Assembly (NCBI GenBank): GCA_947058885.1
Contig: CAMSIF010000013.1
Location: forward strand, 1-34,945
Reading direction: 5' to 3'
Source: an uncultured Clostridia bacterium
GTDB lineage: Bacteria; Bacillota; Clostridia; Oscillospirales; Oscillospiraceae
DNA: 34,945 nucleotides
The notes under the pieces are model-generated. The model was not told the DNA's origin. It ran no database searches and was given only the letters and a program-made list of their open reading frames with translations. Within the stretch, counting starts at the first letter, position 1, and each line of letters starts with the position of its first letter. This document shows positions 16,429 through 25,375 of the stretch, piece after piece. The position numbers and the translations under genes were made by a program.

Positions 16429-18861
16429 ATGGAAAAATTTACGAAGGAGTCCATGAAGCAGGCGATCAGCGATAAGCTCCGCCTGAATTTCGGCTGCACG
16501 GAGGAAGAGGCTACAGAGGCCAATATGATGAAGGCCTGCGCCATGGTCCTCCGGGACCGCATGAGCTCGCAGTACGTCGAGTCCCGGATGAAAGTCCGCA
16601 AAAAGCAGATGCGCCGGGTTCACTATATGTCCATGGAGTTCCTCATGGGCCGCAGCCTCATGAAAAACGCCTACAATCTGGGCGTTCTCGAACCGATGAA
16701 GGCGGCTATTGAGGAGATGGGCTTCAAGTCCGCCAGCATTTTTGACATGGAGCCCGACGCGGGCTTGGGCAATGGCGGCCTGGGCCGTCTGGCCGCCTGC
16801 TATCTGGACAGTCTCACCACGCTGGAGATTCCCGCCCGGGGTTACTCCATCTGCTACGAGCTGGGCCTGTTCCGCCAGAAAATCGTGGACGGCCAGCAGC
16901 TGGAGCTCCCCGACAACTGGAAGGAGCAGGGCGACGCCTGGCTGGTACCCAAGCCTGACGAGGTGGAGGAGGTCCACTTTGGCGGAACCCTCCGGGAATT
17001 CTGGGACGGCGACCACCTGCATATTGTAAACGAGAACTATACCAGAGTGCTGGCAATTCCCTGCGACATGTCTATCGCAGGCTACGACACGGCCCACACC
17101 AACTCCCTGCGCCTCTGGGACGCCAAGAGCCCCACGCCGATTGACATGAGCAAGTTCAATCAGGGTGACTACCTGCGGGCCGGCGAGGAGCAAGCCATGG
17201 CGGAGGTCATCGCCAAGGTGCTCTACCCCGAGGACAATCACTACGAGGGCAAGAGTCTCCGGTTGCGCCAGCAGTACTTCTTCGTGTCCGCTACCGTGCA
17301 GTCTATCGTGCGCAAGCACATCCAGAATTACCATACCGTGACCAACTTCCACGAGAAGAATGTCATTCAAATTAACGATACCCACCCGGCCCTGGTTATC
17401 CCCGAGCTTATGCGCATCCTTATGGACGATGCCGGACTGAGCTGGGATGAGGCCTGGAATATTACCGTCAACTCCGTTGCCTACACCAACCACACCGTAC
17501 TGGCGGAGGCTCTGGAGCGTTGGCCTCAGGAGCTGGTGCAGACCCTCCTGCCCCGCATTTGGCAGATTATCTGCGAGATTGGCCGCCGCTGGCAGGCGAA
17601 GGTTACCGACTTCTATCGCGGCGATGAGTCCAAGGTGAAGAATATGGCCGTCATCTGGGACGGCGAGGTCCGTATGGCCAACCTGTGTATTGCTGGCGGC
17701 ATGGCCGTCAACGGCGTATCCGCCCTCCACAGCGATATTTTGCGCAACGACCTCTTCAAGGACGCCTGCACCATGGAGCCGGAGAAGTTTAAAAACGTCA
17801 CCAACGGTATCGATCACCGCCGCTGGCTGGCGGAGATCAACCCCGGCTTGGATAGTTTGATTTGCGAGCTGACCGGCGGCAACGACTATCTGCGCCACCC
17901 CGGCACGGCTCTGCCTAAACTGGAGAAATATGCCGGTGACAAGCAGGTCCTCCAGCGGCTGGAGGAAATCAAACACGCCAATAAGCTGGAATTTGCCAAG
18001 TTTGCCAAGAAGGCACAGGGCTTCATTCTCAATACGGACGCGATTTTTGACGTTCAGGCCAAGCGGCTGCACGAGTACAAGCGGCAGCTGCTTAACGTGA
18101 TGAACATCACCTATATGTATCTTCAGCTCCGGGATAATCCCAACATGGAGATGCAGCCCCATACCTTCCTCTTCGGCGCGAAGGCCGCTCCGGGCTACGC
18201 GGTGGCAAAACGGATTATCCGTCTCATCAACTCCCTGGCGGACCAGATTAATCACGACCCTGTTTGCAAGGACAAACTGCAAGTCTTCTTTATGGAGAAC
18301 TACCGTGTGTCCATGGCGGAAGTGCTGATGCCCGCCAGCGAGGTCAGCCAGCAGATTTCTACTGCCGGTAAGGAGGCCAGCGGCACCGGCAACATGAAGT
18401 TTATGATGAACGGCGCGCTGACCGTAGGCACATTGGACGGCGCCAACGTAGAGATGCACGAGGTGCTGGGCGATGCGAACATGTTCCTTTTCGGCCTGCG
18501 GACGGAAGAGGTCAAGGAGATGCGCGACACCGGCTATAATCCCTACCGCCTCTACAGCCGCGACGGGATTCTGCATCGGGTGCTGGACCAGATTAGTCAG
18601 GGCTTCCGGGACGGTATCCGGTATGACGATCTGGTGGAGCGTCTTCTGTTTGGCACCGGTTCCCCCGCTGACGAGTATATGCTTTTGGCGGACTTCTCCT
18701 CCTACTGTGAGGCCGAGCGGCGCATGATCGCCACCTATGGAGACCGTGTAAAGTGGAATCAGATGTCGCTTTACAACATTGCGAGGTCCGGGATTTTTGC
18801 CGCTGACCGATCTATCGCCGATTACGCGGATAGGATTTGGCACGTACCCTATAAGAAGTAA
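16429..18861 (+). CDS. glgP: glycogen/maltodextrin phosphorylase
   Basis: GlgP releases glucose-1-phosphate from glycogen ends using pyridoxal phosphate (GT35). The 810-residue protein has the usual length. It carries MEFLMGRSLMKNAYNLG early, EPDAGLGNGGLGRLAACYLDS, HEKNVIQINDTHPAL, and the PLP-lysine motif EASGTGNMKFMMNG with the lysine at about residue 657. GAGGAG precedes the start. It ends the glycogen gene set, which thus encodes both synthesis and mobilisation, and a strong terminator follows. Confidence 0.97.
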   Translation: MEKFTKESMKQAISDKLRLNFGCTEEEATEANMMKACAMVLRDRMSSQYVESRMKVRKKQMRRVHYMSMEFLMGRSLMKNAYNLGVLEPMKAAIEEMGFKSASIFDMEPDAGLGNGGLGRLAACYLDSLTTLEIPARGYSICYELGLFRQKIVDGQQLELPDNWKEQGDAWLVPKPDEVEEVHFGGTLREFWDGDHLHIVNENYTRVLAIPCDMSIAGYDTAHTNSLRLWDAKSPTPIDMSKFNQGDYLRAGEEQAMAEVIAKVLYPEDNHYEGKSLRLRQQYFFVSATVQSIVRKHIQNYHTVTNFHEKNVIQINDTHPALVIPELMRILMDDAGLSWDEAWNITVNSVAYTNHTVLAEALERWPQELVQTLLPRIWQIICEIGRRWQAKVTDFYRGDESKVKNMAVIWDGEVRMANLCIAGGMAVNGVSALHSDILRNDLFKDACTMEPEKFKNVTNGIDHRRWLAEINPGLDSLICELTGGNDYLRHPGTALPKLEKYAGDKQVLQRLEEIKHANKLEFAKFAKKAQGFILNTDAIFDVQAKRLHEYKRQLLNVMNITYMYLQLRDNPNMEMQPHTFLFGAKAAPGYAVAKRIIRLINSLADQINHDPVCKDKLQVFFMENYRVSMAEVLMPASEVSQQISTAGKEASGTGNMKFMMNGALTVGTLDGANVEMHEVLGDANMFLFGLRTEEVKEMRDTGYNPYRLYSRDGILHRVLDQISQGFRDGIRYDDLVERLLFGTGSPADEYMLLADFSSYCEAERRMIATYGDRVKWNQMSLYNIARSGIFAADRSIADYADRIWHVPYKK

Positions 18862-18899
18862 CGATGTGGATAAAGAAATAATTTGCGCTTAGCAGACTG

Positions 18900-18936
18900 G
18901 CGGCAGGGCATGATAGGAAAGCCCTGCCGCTTTTTT
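18900..18936 (+). terminator. intrinsic terminator of the glg operon
   Basis: GCGGCAGGGC (18900-18909) and GCCCTGCCGC (18921-18930) form a perfect 10-bp stem with an 11-nt loop, followed by TTTTTT. Confidence 0.95.
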
Positions 18937-19007
18937 GAACGATAAAGGTAAAATGATATAAAAATATTCGCAATTGTAAAGACTCTTTGAACATATAGCA
19001 GAGTTTA

Positions 19008-19036
19008 TTGATTTATATATGAGAGTGATATATAAT
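19008..19036 (+). promoter_or_regulatory. promoter of the ABC transporter pair
   Basis: TTGATT (19008-19013), a 17-nt spacer and a perfect TATAAT (19031-19036) lie in a markedly AT-rich 150-nt stretch after the glg terminator. Confidence 0.8.
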
Positions 19037-19098
19037 AAAAGCGCAATAAGAAGAGAAGATTCCCTTAAGAAAGAAAACTTATACAATGGGGTGAAAAG

Positions 19099-19803
19099 AT
19101 GAGTGCCTTTGTCCGTTTTGACCAGGTGAAAAAAGTCTACCGCATGGGCGAGGTGGAAATTCACGCCCTGCGGGACGCCTCCTTCTCCATAGAAAAGGGA
19201 GAGCTCTGCGTGATTGTCGGTCCCAGCGGCGCGGGAAAAACGACCCTCCTCAATATCCTTGGCGGTATGGACACCCTCACGGAAGGCAAGGTCCTTTTGG
19301 GCGGCGAGGATATCTCCGCCTACAGCTCCAGGCAGCTGACTGCCTACCGCCGCCATGATATCGGTTTTGTCTTCCAATTCTACAACCTGGTTCCCAATCT
19401 CACCGCGCTGGAAAATGTGGAGCTTGCCGCGCAAATCTGCCGGGAACCCCTGGATGCCGCCGGCGTACTGCGGTCCGTGGGACTGGAACACCGCTTGTCC
19501 AATTTCCCCGCGCAGCTCTCCGGCGGCGAGCAGCAGCGGGTAGCTATTGCCAGAGCCATCGCCAAAAATCCCAAGCTCATGCTCTGCGACGAACCCACAG
19601 GCGCGTTGGATTACACCACCGGTAAGGCCATTCTCAAGCTTCTCCAGGACATGAGCCGGAAAAACGGTATGACAGTGGTTATCATCACCCACAACAGCGC
19701 CCTTACCGCTATGGCCGACCGGGTCATTCAGGTGAAAAGCGGCTCTGTTACCGGCGAGGAGGTCAACGCCTCCCCCGTTCCTGTGGAGGAAATTGAATGG
19801 TGA
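19099..19803 (+). CDS. ABC transporter ATP-binding protein, MacB/LolD type
   Basis: The 234-residue ATPase is the nucleotide-binding half of an FtsX-type transporter. It shows Walker A GPSGAGKT, the MacB-type Q-loop region [22 protein letters not shown], signature [14 protein letters not shown], Walker [13 protein letters not shown] and a switch His in VVIITHNS. These proteins usually do not import solutes but drive extracytoplasmic work such as peptide or lipid extrusion. The stop overlaps the permease start by 7 nt, so the two genes form one functional unit. The substrate is unknown. Confidence 0.93.
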   Translation: MSAFVRFDQVKKVYRMGEVEIHALRDASFSIEKGELCVIVGPSGAGKTTLLNILGGMDTLTEGKVLLGGEDISAYSSRQLTAYRRHDIGFVFQFYNLVPNLTALENVELAAQICREPLDAAGVLRSVGLEHRLSNFPAQLSGGEQQRVAIARAIAKNPKLMLCDEPTGALDYTTGKAILKLLQDMSRKNGMTVVIITHNSALTAMADRVIQVKSGSVTGEEVNASPVPVEEIEW

Positions 19804-22800
19804 GGACGCTTTTAAAAACCTCCCTCCGGGAAATACGCCAGAGCCTGGGGCGGTACCTGGCGATTCTCGCCATCGTCGGTTTGGGCGTAGGTTTTTTCGC
19901 GGGCCTGCGGACTTGCCAGCCCGCTATGGTCAAAACTGGTACAGATTACTATGACGAGTACCATATGTTTGATTACCAGCTGCTTTCGACGCTGGGGTTT
20001 ACGGAAGAAGATGTGGAGGCTTTTGCCGCTATAGAGGGTGTGGCCGCCGCGCGGGGCGCCGTGTATACCGATTTTCTTACGGAGATTCGGGACGGCGAGG
20101 AGGCGGTCGTAAAGGCCCATTCCTTAACTGCGGACATCAATCTGCCCAATCTGACAGCCGGACGGATGCCCCAAGCCCCCAATGAATGTCTGGCTGACGC
20201 TCTTCGCTTCCGGGAGGAGGACATCGGACGCACGCTCCCGGTGTCGGACAGCAACGATGAAGATACAAAAGAACTGCTCCAGTGCGGCGAATACACGATT
20301 GTAGGACTGTGCCGGTCTCCCTACTACTTAAATAACGAGCGGGGTACCAGCTCTCTGGGCAGCGGCAGCGTGTTCGCTTTTGTGTATATCCCCGAGGAGG
20401 GCTTCCATTTTGAAGCTTACTACGAGGTGTACCTTGCCCTGGAAAATCCGGCGGAGTCATACTCCAGCGCGTATAAGGACCAAATCAGCACCCTGAAATC
20501 CACAGTGGAACAGCAGACCAGCAGCCGCGCGGAGCTGCGTTATACCACCCTTTACAACGACGCTATGGAGGAAATCCAGGATGCCGAAGGGGAGGTTGCT
20601 GAGGGCTGGGAGACCTACCGCTCTGAACGGGCGGACGCGGAGGAAGAGCTTAACGACGCTTATCAGGAGCTGACAGACGGCGAGGCGGAGTACAAGGAGG
20701 GCCTGGCGGACTATGAGCAGGGCCTGCGGGACTATGCCAGCGGCTTGCAAGAGTATGAGGACGGCCTGGCTGAATTGACGGATGCCAAGGAAGAACTGGA
20801 CCGCGCTGGGGCTGAACTGGCGGATGCCAAGGCGGAGCTGGACGGCGCGGAAGCGGAATTCGCGGACAGCAAAGCCAAGCTGGACAGTGCAAAGGCGGAG
20901 CTGAATGAAGGAGAGGCCGCGTACAACGCAGGTTATCAGCAGTTGTCCGAGACGGCGGAGAGCATGGGAATTACGGTGGAGCAGCTGGCGGCTCTCTCGC
21001 CGGAAGCCGCCGCTTCCTGGGAACAGCTGAAAGCGGCCAAAGCGCAGCTGGACCAAGGCCGGATGGAATATGAGGCGGGTCTGGCGGCCTACGAGGCGGG
21101 ACGCAGGGACTTCCAGCAGGGTCTGGACCAATACAATGAAAGCTTTGCGGCGTACCAGCAGGGCCTTTGGGACTACGAGGCCGGCCTTCGGGAGATGGAG
21201 GACGCGAAGGCGGAATTGGACAGCGCAAAGTCAGAGCTGGACCGTGTCCCGGCGGAGTTGGCGGATGCGCGCCGGGAGCTGGACGGCGGCTGGGCGGAGT
21301 ACAACGACGGCCGGGCGGATGCGGACCGGGAGTTTGCAGATGCGGAAAGGGAGCTGACGGATGCGGAAGCGGAACTGGCGGACGCACGGAAGGAACTGGC
21401 GGATTTGAAGCGGGCCGTCACTTACGTCCTCACCCGGGAGGAGAATACGGGATATGTCTGCTTTGATAATGATACTTCCATCATCGCGGCGATTTCAGTA
21501 GTATTTCCGGCCTTTTTCTTCCTGGTGGCCGCGCTGGTCTGTATGACCACCATGACCCGCATGGTGGATGAACAGCGCACCCAAATCGGCGTGCTTAAGG
21601 CTCTTGGCTACGGTAACAGCCAAATTATGGGCAAGTACCTCTTTTACTCTGGCAGTGCCGCCCTTATTGGCAGCGGTCTCGGCTATGCCTTGGGATCTAC
21701 CGGCCTGCCGCTGATTATTTGGGAGATTTACGGTATTATCTACGGCTTTGCTCCATTGGAACACGCCGTACTTCCAGGACTGATAACCGTTTCGTTCGCG
21801 GCGGCGCTGCTGTGCTCCATGGGGGCGACATGGCTTTCCTGCCGGGTGGAACTGGCAAAGCAGTCCGCCGAGCTCCTGCGGCCCAAAACGCCCCGGGCTG
21901 GACGCCGGGTGTTCCTGGAGTATATAACGCCCCTGTGGCGGCGGCTGAGTTTCCTGTACAAGGTTTCCGCCCGGAATGTCCTGCGGTACCGCAGCCGCCT
22001 GATTATGATGGTTCTGGGGATCGGCGGCTGTACCGCGCTGCTGGCTACCGGCTTTGGCATCCGGGATTCTATCGGGCATGTCGCCGACGACCAATACGGC
22101 GAAATTACCCTCTATGATTACGCGGTGAATTTCCAGGAGGAGCAGACCCGGGAGTCGGCCTCCGCCTATCTGGAGCGGTGCGGCTGGGAGCCGGAGGAGG
22201 GGCTCCTGGTCCATAGCGGCAGCGTAGACGTGCTGGCGGAGGGAGGCAGCAGGTCCGTATACCAAATAGTCTCCTCCACGGGAAGCCTGGAGGGATATAT
22301 AGACCTCCACAGCGGCAAAACGCCCGTCTCCTACCCCGGTCCCGGGGAGGTGGTCATAAATGCCGGACTGGCGAAAAATCTGGATATTGCGGTAGGCGAT
22401 ACCCTTCGGCTGCGGGATGGGGAGCTGGGCGAGCTGGAGGTAACGGTCTCCGGCATTTCCGATAACTACGTTTTCCATTACGCCTACGTCGCGGCAGAGA
22501 CCTACCAGGAGCAGCTGGGCCAGACCCCGGAGTACAATTCGCTGTACCTCCACAGCCGGGGCGGGCCTGACCCCTACGCCGAAGGCGCGGTCCTCCTGGA
22601 GGATAAGGACGTGGGCAGCGTCACCGTGATTCAGGCCAGCCGGGAGCAGGTCAACAATATGCTCTCCCGTCTGGATTATGTGGTAGTGGTAGTAGTGGCC
22701 TGCGCGGCGGCGCTGGCGTTCATCGTGCTCTTCAACCTGACCAATATCAATATCACCGAGCGTATCCGGGAAATCGCCACAATTAAAGTCCTGGGCTTCT

Positions 22801-23072
22801 ACCAGAACGAGGTAGCAAGCTACGTATTCCGGGAAATCATGATTTTGTCGGCGCTGGGCAGTCTGGTGGGACTGCTGATGGGGAAAGCCCTCCACGCCTA
22901 TGTGATGGCACAGGTGCAGATTGATTCCATGTTTTTCGCCTGCCGGATTTCCCTCCTGAGCTATGCCGTTTCATTTCTCATGACGATGCTTTTTACCGTT
23001 GGCATCTCAATGGGAATGCGGCCGCGCCTGCGGCGGATTGACATGGCGGAGTCGCTGAAATCAATAGAGTAG
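19797..23072 (+). CDS. FtsX-family ABC permease with long extracellular coiled coil
   Basis: The 1091-residue permease begins with a membrane helix (about residues 17-37, YLAILAIVGLGVGFFAG). An extracytoplasmic domain follows, and then a very long Ala/Glu/Leu/Asp-rich coiled coil at about 255-540 with repeated ELADAKAELD-like units. The first FtsX domain spans about 555-690 (QIGVLKALGYGNSQIMGKYL). A second extracytoplasmic part and the last FtsX domain (REIATIKVLGFYQNEVASYV) close the protein. The coil is interrupted near residues 380-405 by a short non-repeating segment (MGITVEQLAALSPEA). Such coils are seen in Gram-positive FtsX-like permeases and could reach the cell wall or a partner protein. 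Function is inferred only as mechanotransmission or efflux. Confidence 0.9.
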   Translation: MVRTLLKTSLREIRQSLGRYLAILAIVGLGVGFFAGLRTCQPAMVKTGTDYYDEYHMFDYQLLSTLGFTEEDVEAFAAIEGVAAARGAVYTDFLTEIRDGEEAVVKAHSLTADINLPNLTAGRMPQAPNECLADALRFREEDIGRTLPVSDSNDEDTKELLQCGEYTIVGLCRSPYYLNNERGTSSLGSGSVFAFVYIPEEGFHFEAYYEVYLALENPAESYSSAYKDQISTLKSTVEQQTSSRAELRYTTLYNDAMEEIQDAEGEVAEGWETYRSERADAEEELNDAYQELTDGEAEYKEGLADYEQGLRDYASGLQEYEDGLAELTDAKEELDRAGAELADAKAELDGAEAEFADSKAKLDSAKAELNEGEAAYNAGYQQLSETAESMGITVEQLAALSPEAAASWEQLKAAKAQLDQGRMEYEAGLAAYEAGRRDFQQGLDQYNESFAAYQQGLWDYEAGLREMEDAKAELDSAKSELDRVPAELADARRELDGGWAEYNDGRADADREFADAERELTDAEAELADARKELADLKRAVTYVLTREENTGYVCFDNDTSIIAAISVVFPAFFFLVAALVCMTTMTRMVDEQRTQIGVLKALGYGNSQIMGKYLFYSGSAALIGSGLGYALGSTGLPLIIWEIYGIIYGFAPLEHAVLPGLITVSFAAALLCSMGATWLSCRVELAKQSAELLRPKTPRAGRRVFLEYITPLWRRLSFLYKVSARNVLRYRSRLIMMVLGIGGCTALLATGFGIRDSIGHVADDQYGEITLYDYAVNFQEEQTRESASAYLERCGWEPEEGLLVHSGSVDVLAEGGSRSVYQIVSSTGSLEGYIDLHSGKTPVSYPGPGEVVINAGLAKNLDIAVGDTLRLRDGELGELEVTVSGISDNYVFHYAYVAAETYQEQLGQTPEYNSLYLHSRGGPDPYAEGAVLLEDKDVGSVTVIQASREQVNNMLSRLDYVVVVVVACAAALAFIVLFNLTNINITERIREIATIKVLGFYQNEVASYVFREIMILSALGSLVGLLMGKALHAYVMAQVQIDSMFFACRISLLSYAVSFLMTMLFTVGISMGMRPRLRRIDMAESLKSIE

Positions 23073-23099
23073 CGGGGAACTGCCCCCAAACCAATAACC

Positions 23100-23136
23100 G
23101 TTCCGGAGCGTTCGCGCCGCTCCGGGACTTAAAAAT
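23100..23136 (+). terminator. probable terminator after the ABC permease
   Basis: CCGGAGCG (23103-23110) pairs with CGCTCCGG (23118-23125), extended by GTT/GAC. The following TTAAAAATTT is only a partial U-tract. Confidence 0.5.
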
Positions 23137-23147
23137 TTCTGACAATT

Positions 23148-23182
23148 TATCCCTATGCTTTTCCAGGGATATGTGGTACAAT
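23148..23182 (+). promoter_or_regulatory. extended -10 promoter with inverted repeat ahead of the hydrolase gene
   Basis: TGG directly followed by TACAAT (23177-23182) gives an extended -10 element; no good -35 box is present. TATCCCT (23148-23154) and AGGGATA (23165-23171) form a dyad over the -35 region and could be an operator. Confidence 0.5.
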
Positions 23183-23226
23183 ACTGCCTGAGCAATCAAA
23201 ATAGAAAAAGAGTGGAGGGCTAGTAT

Positions 23227-24159
23227 ATGTCAATCCAATCCGAGTATTTCTTCCCATCCAGCGACGGCAAAACTCTCGTCCATGTCAACCAGTGGACCCC
23301 GGCGGACCGCAATATTCTGGGGGTCGTACAGATTGCCCACGGCGTGGCGGAGTACGGACAGCGTTACGAGCCCTTCGCCCGGTACCTGTGCGCCCGCGGC
23401 TTCGCGGTGGTGGCCAACGACCATCTGGGGCATGGGCAATCCGTTATCGAGGGCTGCCCCATGGTTTACCTGGGGGAGGAGGACGGCTGGTGGCATGTGA
23501 CGGACGACATCGAGGAGCTGCGCCGCCGCACTGCCAAGGTCTTTTCCGGCAAACCATATTTCCTCTTCGGCCATTCTATGGGGTCCTTCCTGTCCCGGAC
23601 CCACCTCATCCGCTATCCGGGCCGCCTGTCCGGCTGCATTCTCTGCGGCACAGGCCATCAGTCTCCCGCTGTCATCGCCGGAGGGAAGCTGGTGGCGGAC
23701 AGTGAAATCAGGCGGTTGGGCAAAAAAGCCTACAGCGTACGGGCGGACGATTTGGCCTTCGGGGTGTACAACAAGCGGTTTTCCCCGGCCCGTACTAAGG
23801 TGGACTGGCTCTCCGCCAGCGAGGCCAATGTGGACGCCTATCTTGCGGACCCGCTGTGCGGCGGAAACGCCACATTAGGCCTGTTTCGGGATATGCTGGA
23901 CGGCTTGTCTTATCTTACAAAGCAGTCTAATATCAATAAAATGGACAAGAACCTGCCGGTATTTTTCATCGCCGGTGACCAGGACCCGGTGGGCGATATG
24001 GGCAGGGGCGTCCGGAAGGCGTTCGCCTGCTTCCAGAAGGCGGGCCTCCAGGATGTGAGCGTCAAGCTGTATCACGGCCTGCGCCATGAAATTTTAAACG
24101 AGTCCTCCAAGCAGTACGTCTATCAGGACGTGCTGGACTGGCTTGCCGCCCGGCTCTGA
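23227..24159 (+). CDS. alpha/beta hydrolase (monoacylglycerol lipase-like, serine aminopeptidase S33 fold)
   Basis: The 310-residue protein looks like a cytoplasmic lysophospholipase or monoacylglycerol lipase. It has the oxyanion region QIAHGVAEYGQRY, the HLGHGQS motif and the nucleophile elbow FGHSMGS with S117. The acid lies in FFIAGDQDPVGDMG, and the catalytic histidine is in LYHGLRHEILNE. There is no signal peptide. The natural substrate is uncertain. The 3' end overlaps the convergent membrane-protein gene by 37 nt. Confidence 0.9.
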   Translation: MSIQSEYFFPSSDGKTLVHVNQWTPADRNILGVVQIAHGVAEYGQRYEPFARYLCARGFAVVANDHLGHGQSVIEGCPMVYLGEEDGWWHVTDDIEELRRRTAKVFSGKPYFLFGHSMGSFLSRTHLIRYPGRLSGCILCGTGHQSPAVIAGGKLVADSEIRRLGKKAYSVRADDLAFGVYNKRFSPARTKVDWLSASEANVDAYLADPLCGGNATLGLFRDMLDGLSYLTKQSNINKMDKNLPVFFIAGDQDPVGDMGRGVRKAFACFQKAGLQDVSVKLYHGLRHEILNESSKQYVYQDVLDWLAARL

Positions 24160-24680
24160 GCTAACGCCGCGCCTGCGGCCAGCAGCTCTATGTCGTGATA
24201 CCGCAGCAGCAGCGTGCCGGAAAGTACGCAGTCCGCCGCCAGTACGAGCCAGAGGACGAAAAGGACTTCCGGCGGAGTCCTTTCCGCCAGAATTTCCACC
24301 CCTGGCTGTATCCACCGCGCCGTTAGGGCCGAAAGCACGCCCCAAATGAGGGTGAACAGCGGACAGACCCGCCCTTGCAGATGCCCCGGCATCTGCGTAT
24401 AGTCCCAAAACCGCACGTTGAACGCTTTGTCGTAAAACAGGTGGACGAAATACTCCGCCAGGGTGCAGACAAGCCCCCCTATCAGGGATAACCGCCAAAA
24501 GCCGCCTGCGGGAGTCAAAGCCAGAAGCGCCGTCATAGCCAGACCGTAGACCGGGCACAGAGGCAGCAGCAGGAAGCATTTACGCACCTGGCGGTCGGAA
24601 CGGACGGCCCAGGCAAACAGCTTTTCCAGCAGATAGCCCGCGAAGCTGTAGAACAAAAAATACATAAACCAATTGGACAT
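24123..24680 (-). CDS. CmpB-like putative ABC-transporter-type membrane protein
   Basis: The start at 24680 follows AAAGGAGC and gives 185 residues. About five hydrophobic segments are visible, opening NWFMYFLFYSFAGYLLEKLF, then LCPVYGLAMTALLAL and LIGGLVCTLAEYFVHLFYDKAF. The FWDYTQMPGHLQGRVCP segment is typical of the CmpB-like family (formerly DUF1113) of Firmicutes membrane proteins. No experimental role is known to me, and no ATPase is encoded next to it. The last 37 nt lie antisense to the end of the hydrolase gene. Confidence 0.75.
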   Translation of the reverse strand: MSNWFMYFLFYSFAGYLLEKLFAWAVRSDRQVRKCFLLLPLCPVYGLAMTALLALTPAGGFWRLSLIGGLVCTLAEYFVHLFYDKAFNVRFWDYTQMPGHLQGRVCPLFTLIWGVLSALTARWIQPGVEILAERTPPEVLFVLWLVLAADCVLSGTLLLRYHDIELLAAGAALAQSRAASQSSTS

Positions 24681-24751
24681 GGGGACGCTCCTTTTTCTCT
24701 GATGGAGGTAGCATCTCCGCCCCAACAAGGAATATACAGGAGGTAATTGCC

Positions 24752-25339
24752 ATGCCGGATACCTGGGAGGCGTTGAAACGGGAATGCGAAAGATGCCATG
24801 AGTGCGCGCTGTGCCAGACCAGGCGCAACGTTGTCTTCGGAGTGGGAAATCCCCAGGCCGAAATTCTGCTGGTGGGAGAAGGCCCCGGAGCCCATGAGGA
24901 CGAGCAGGGCGTGCCCTTCGTGGGCAGGGCCGGGAAGCTTTTGGACGATATGCTGGCCATGATTGGCCTGGACCGGAGCAAGGTATACATTACCAATATC
25001 GTCAAATGCCGTCCGCCGGAGAATCGCGACCCGCTGAACGTGGAGCAGGACGCCTGTACCGGCTATCTGCGCCGGCAAATCGCACTGATGCAGCCGAAAA
25101 TTGTGGTGAGCCTGGGGCGAATCGCGGCTATGCGGCTGATTGACCCCAAATTCCGCATTACGAAGGACCACGGTATTTGGTATGACCGGGACGGAATGCG
25201 GATGATGGCCATGTACCACCCGTCCGCGCTCCTGCGGGACCCCAGCCGCCGCCCGGAGGCTTTTGACGACCTGAAGGGCCTGCAAAGAGAAATCCAGCAG
25301 GTCTGCCAGCGCACCACGGCGGACTGGAGAGACCTGTAG
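24752..25339 (+). CDS. type 4 (4Fe-4S) uracil-DNA glycosylase
   Basis: The enzyme removes uracil from DNA to start base-excision repair. The 195-residue protein has the family cysteines in CERCHECALC near residue 12, in KCRPPENRDP and in EQDACTGYL, which together hold the 4Fe-4S cluster. The catalytic GEGPGAHEDEQGVPFVGRAG motif and the C-terminal YHPSALLRDPS motif are intact. AGGAGG precedes the start. It lies 36 nt before tex and is probably co-transcribed with it. Confidence 0.93.
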   Translation: MPDTWEALKRECERCHECALCQTRRNVVFGVGNPQAEILLVGEGPGAHEDEQGVPFVGRAGKLLDDMLAMIGLDRSKVYITNIVKCRPPENRDPLNVEQDACTGYLRRQIALMQPKIVVSLGRIAAMRLIDPKFRITKDHGIWYDRDGMRMMAMYHPSALLRDPSRRPEAFDDLKGLQREIQQVCQRTTADWRDL

Positions 25340-25375
25340 CCGCCGTTTTATCACACGCCAAAGAAAGGAACCTCT

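Noticed and set aside
20640-21410. Apparent DNA tandem repeats
   Set aside because: They are explained by the repetitive coiled-coil coding sequence and have no array-like constant spacing, so neither a CRISPR nor a satellite.
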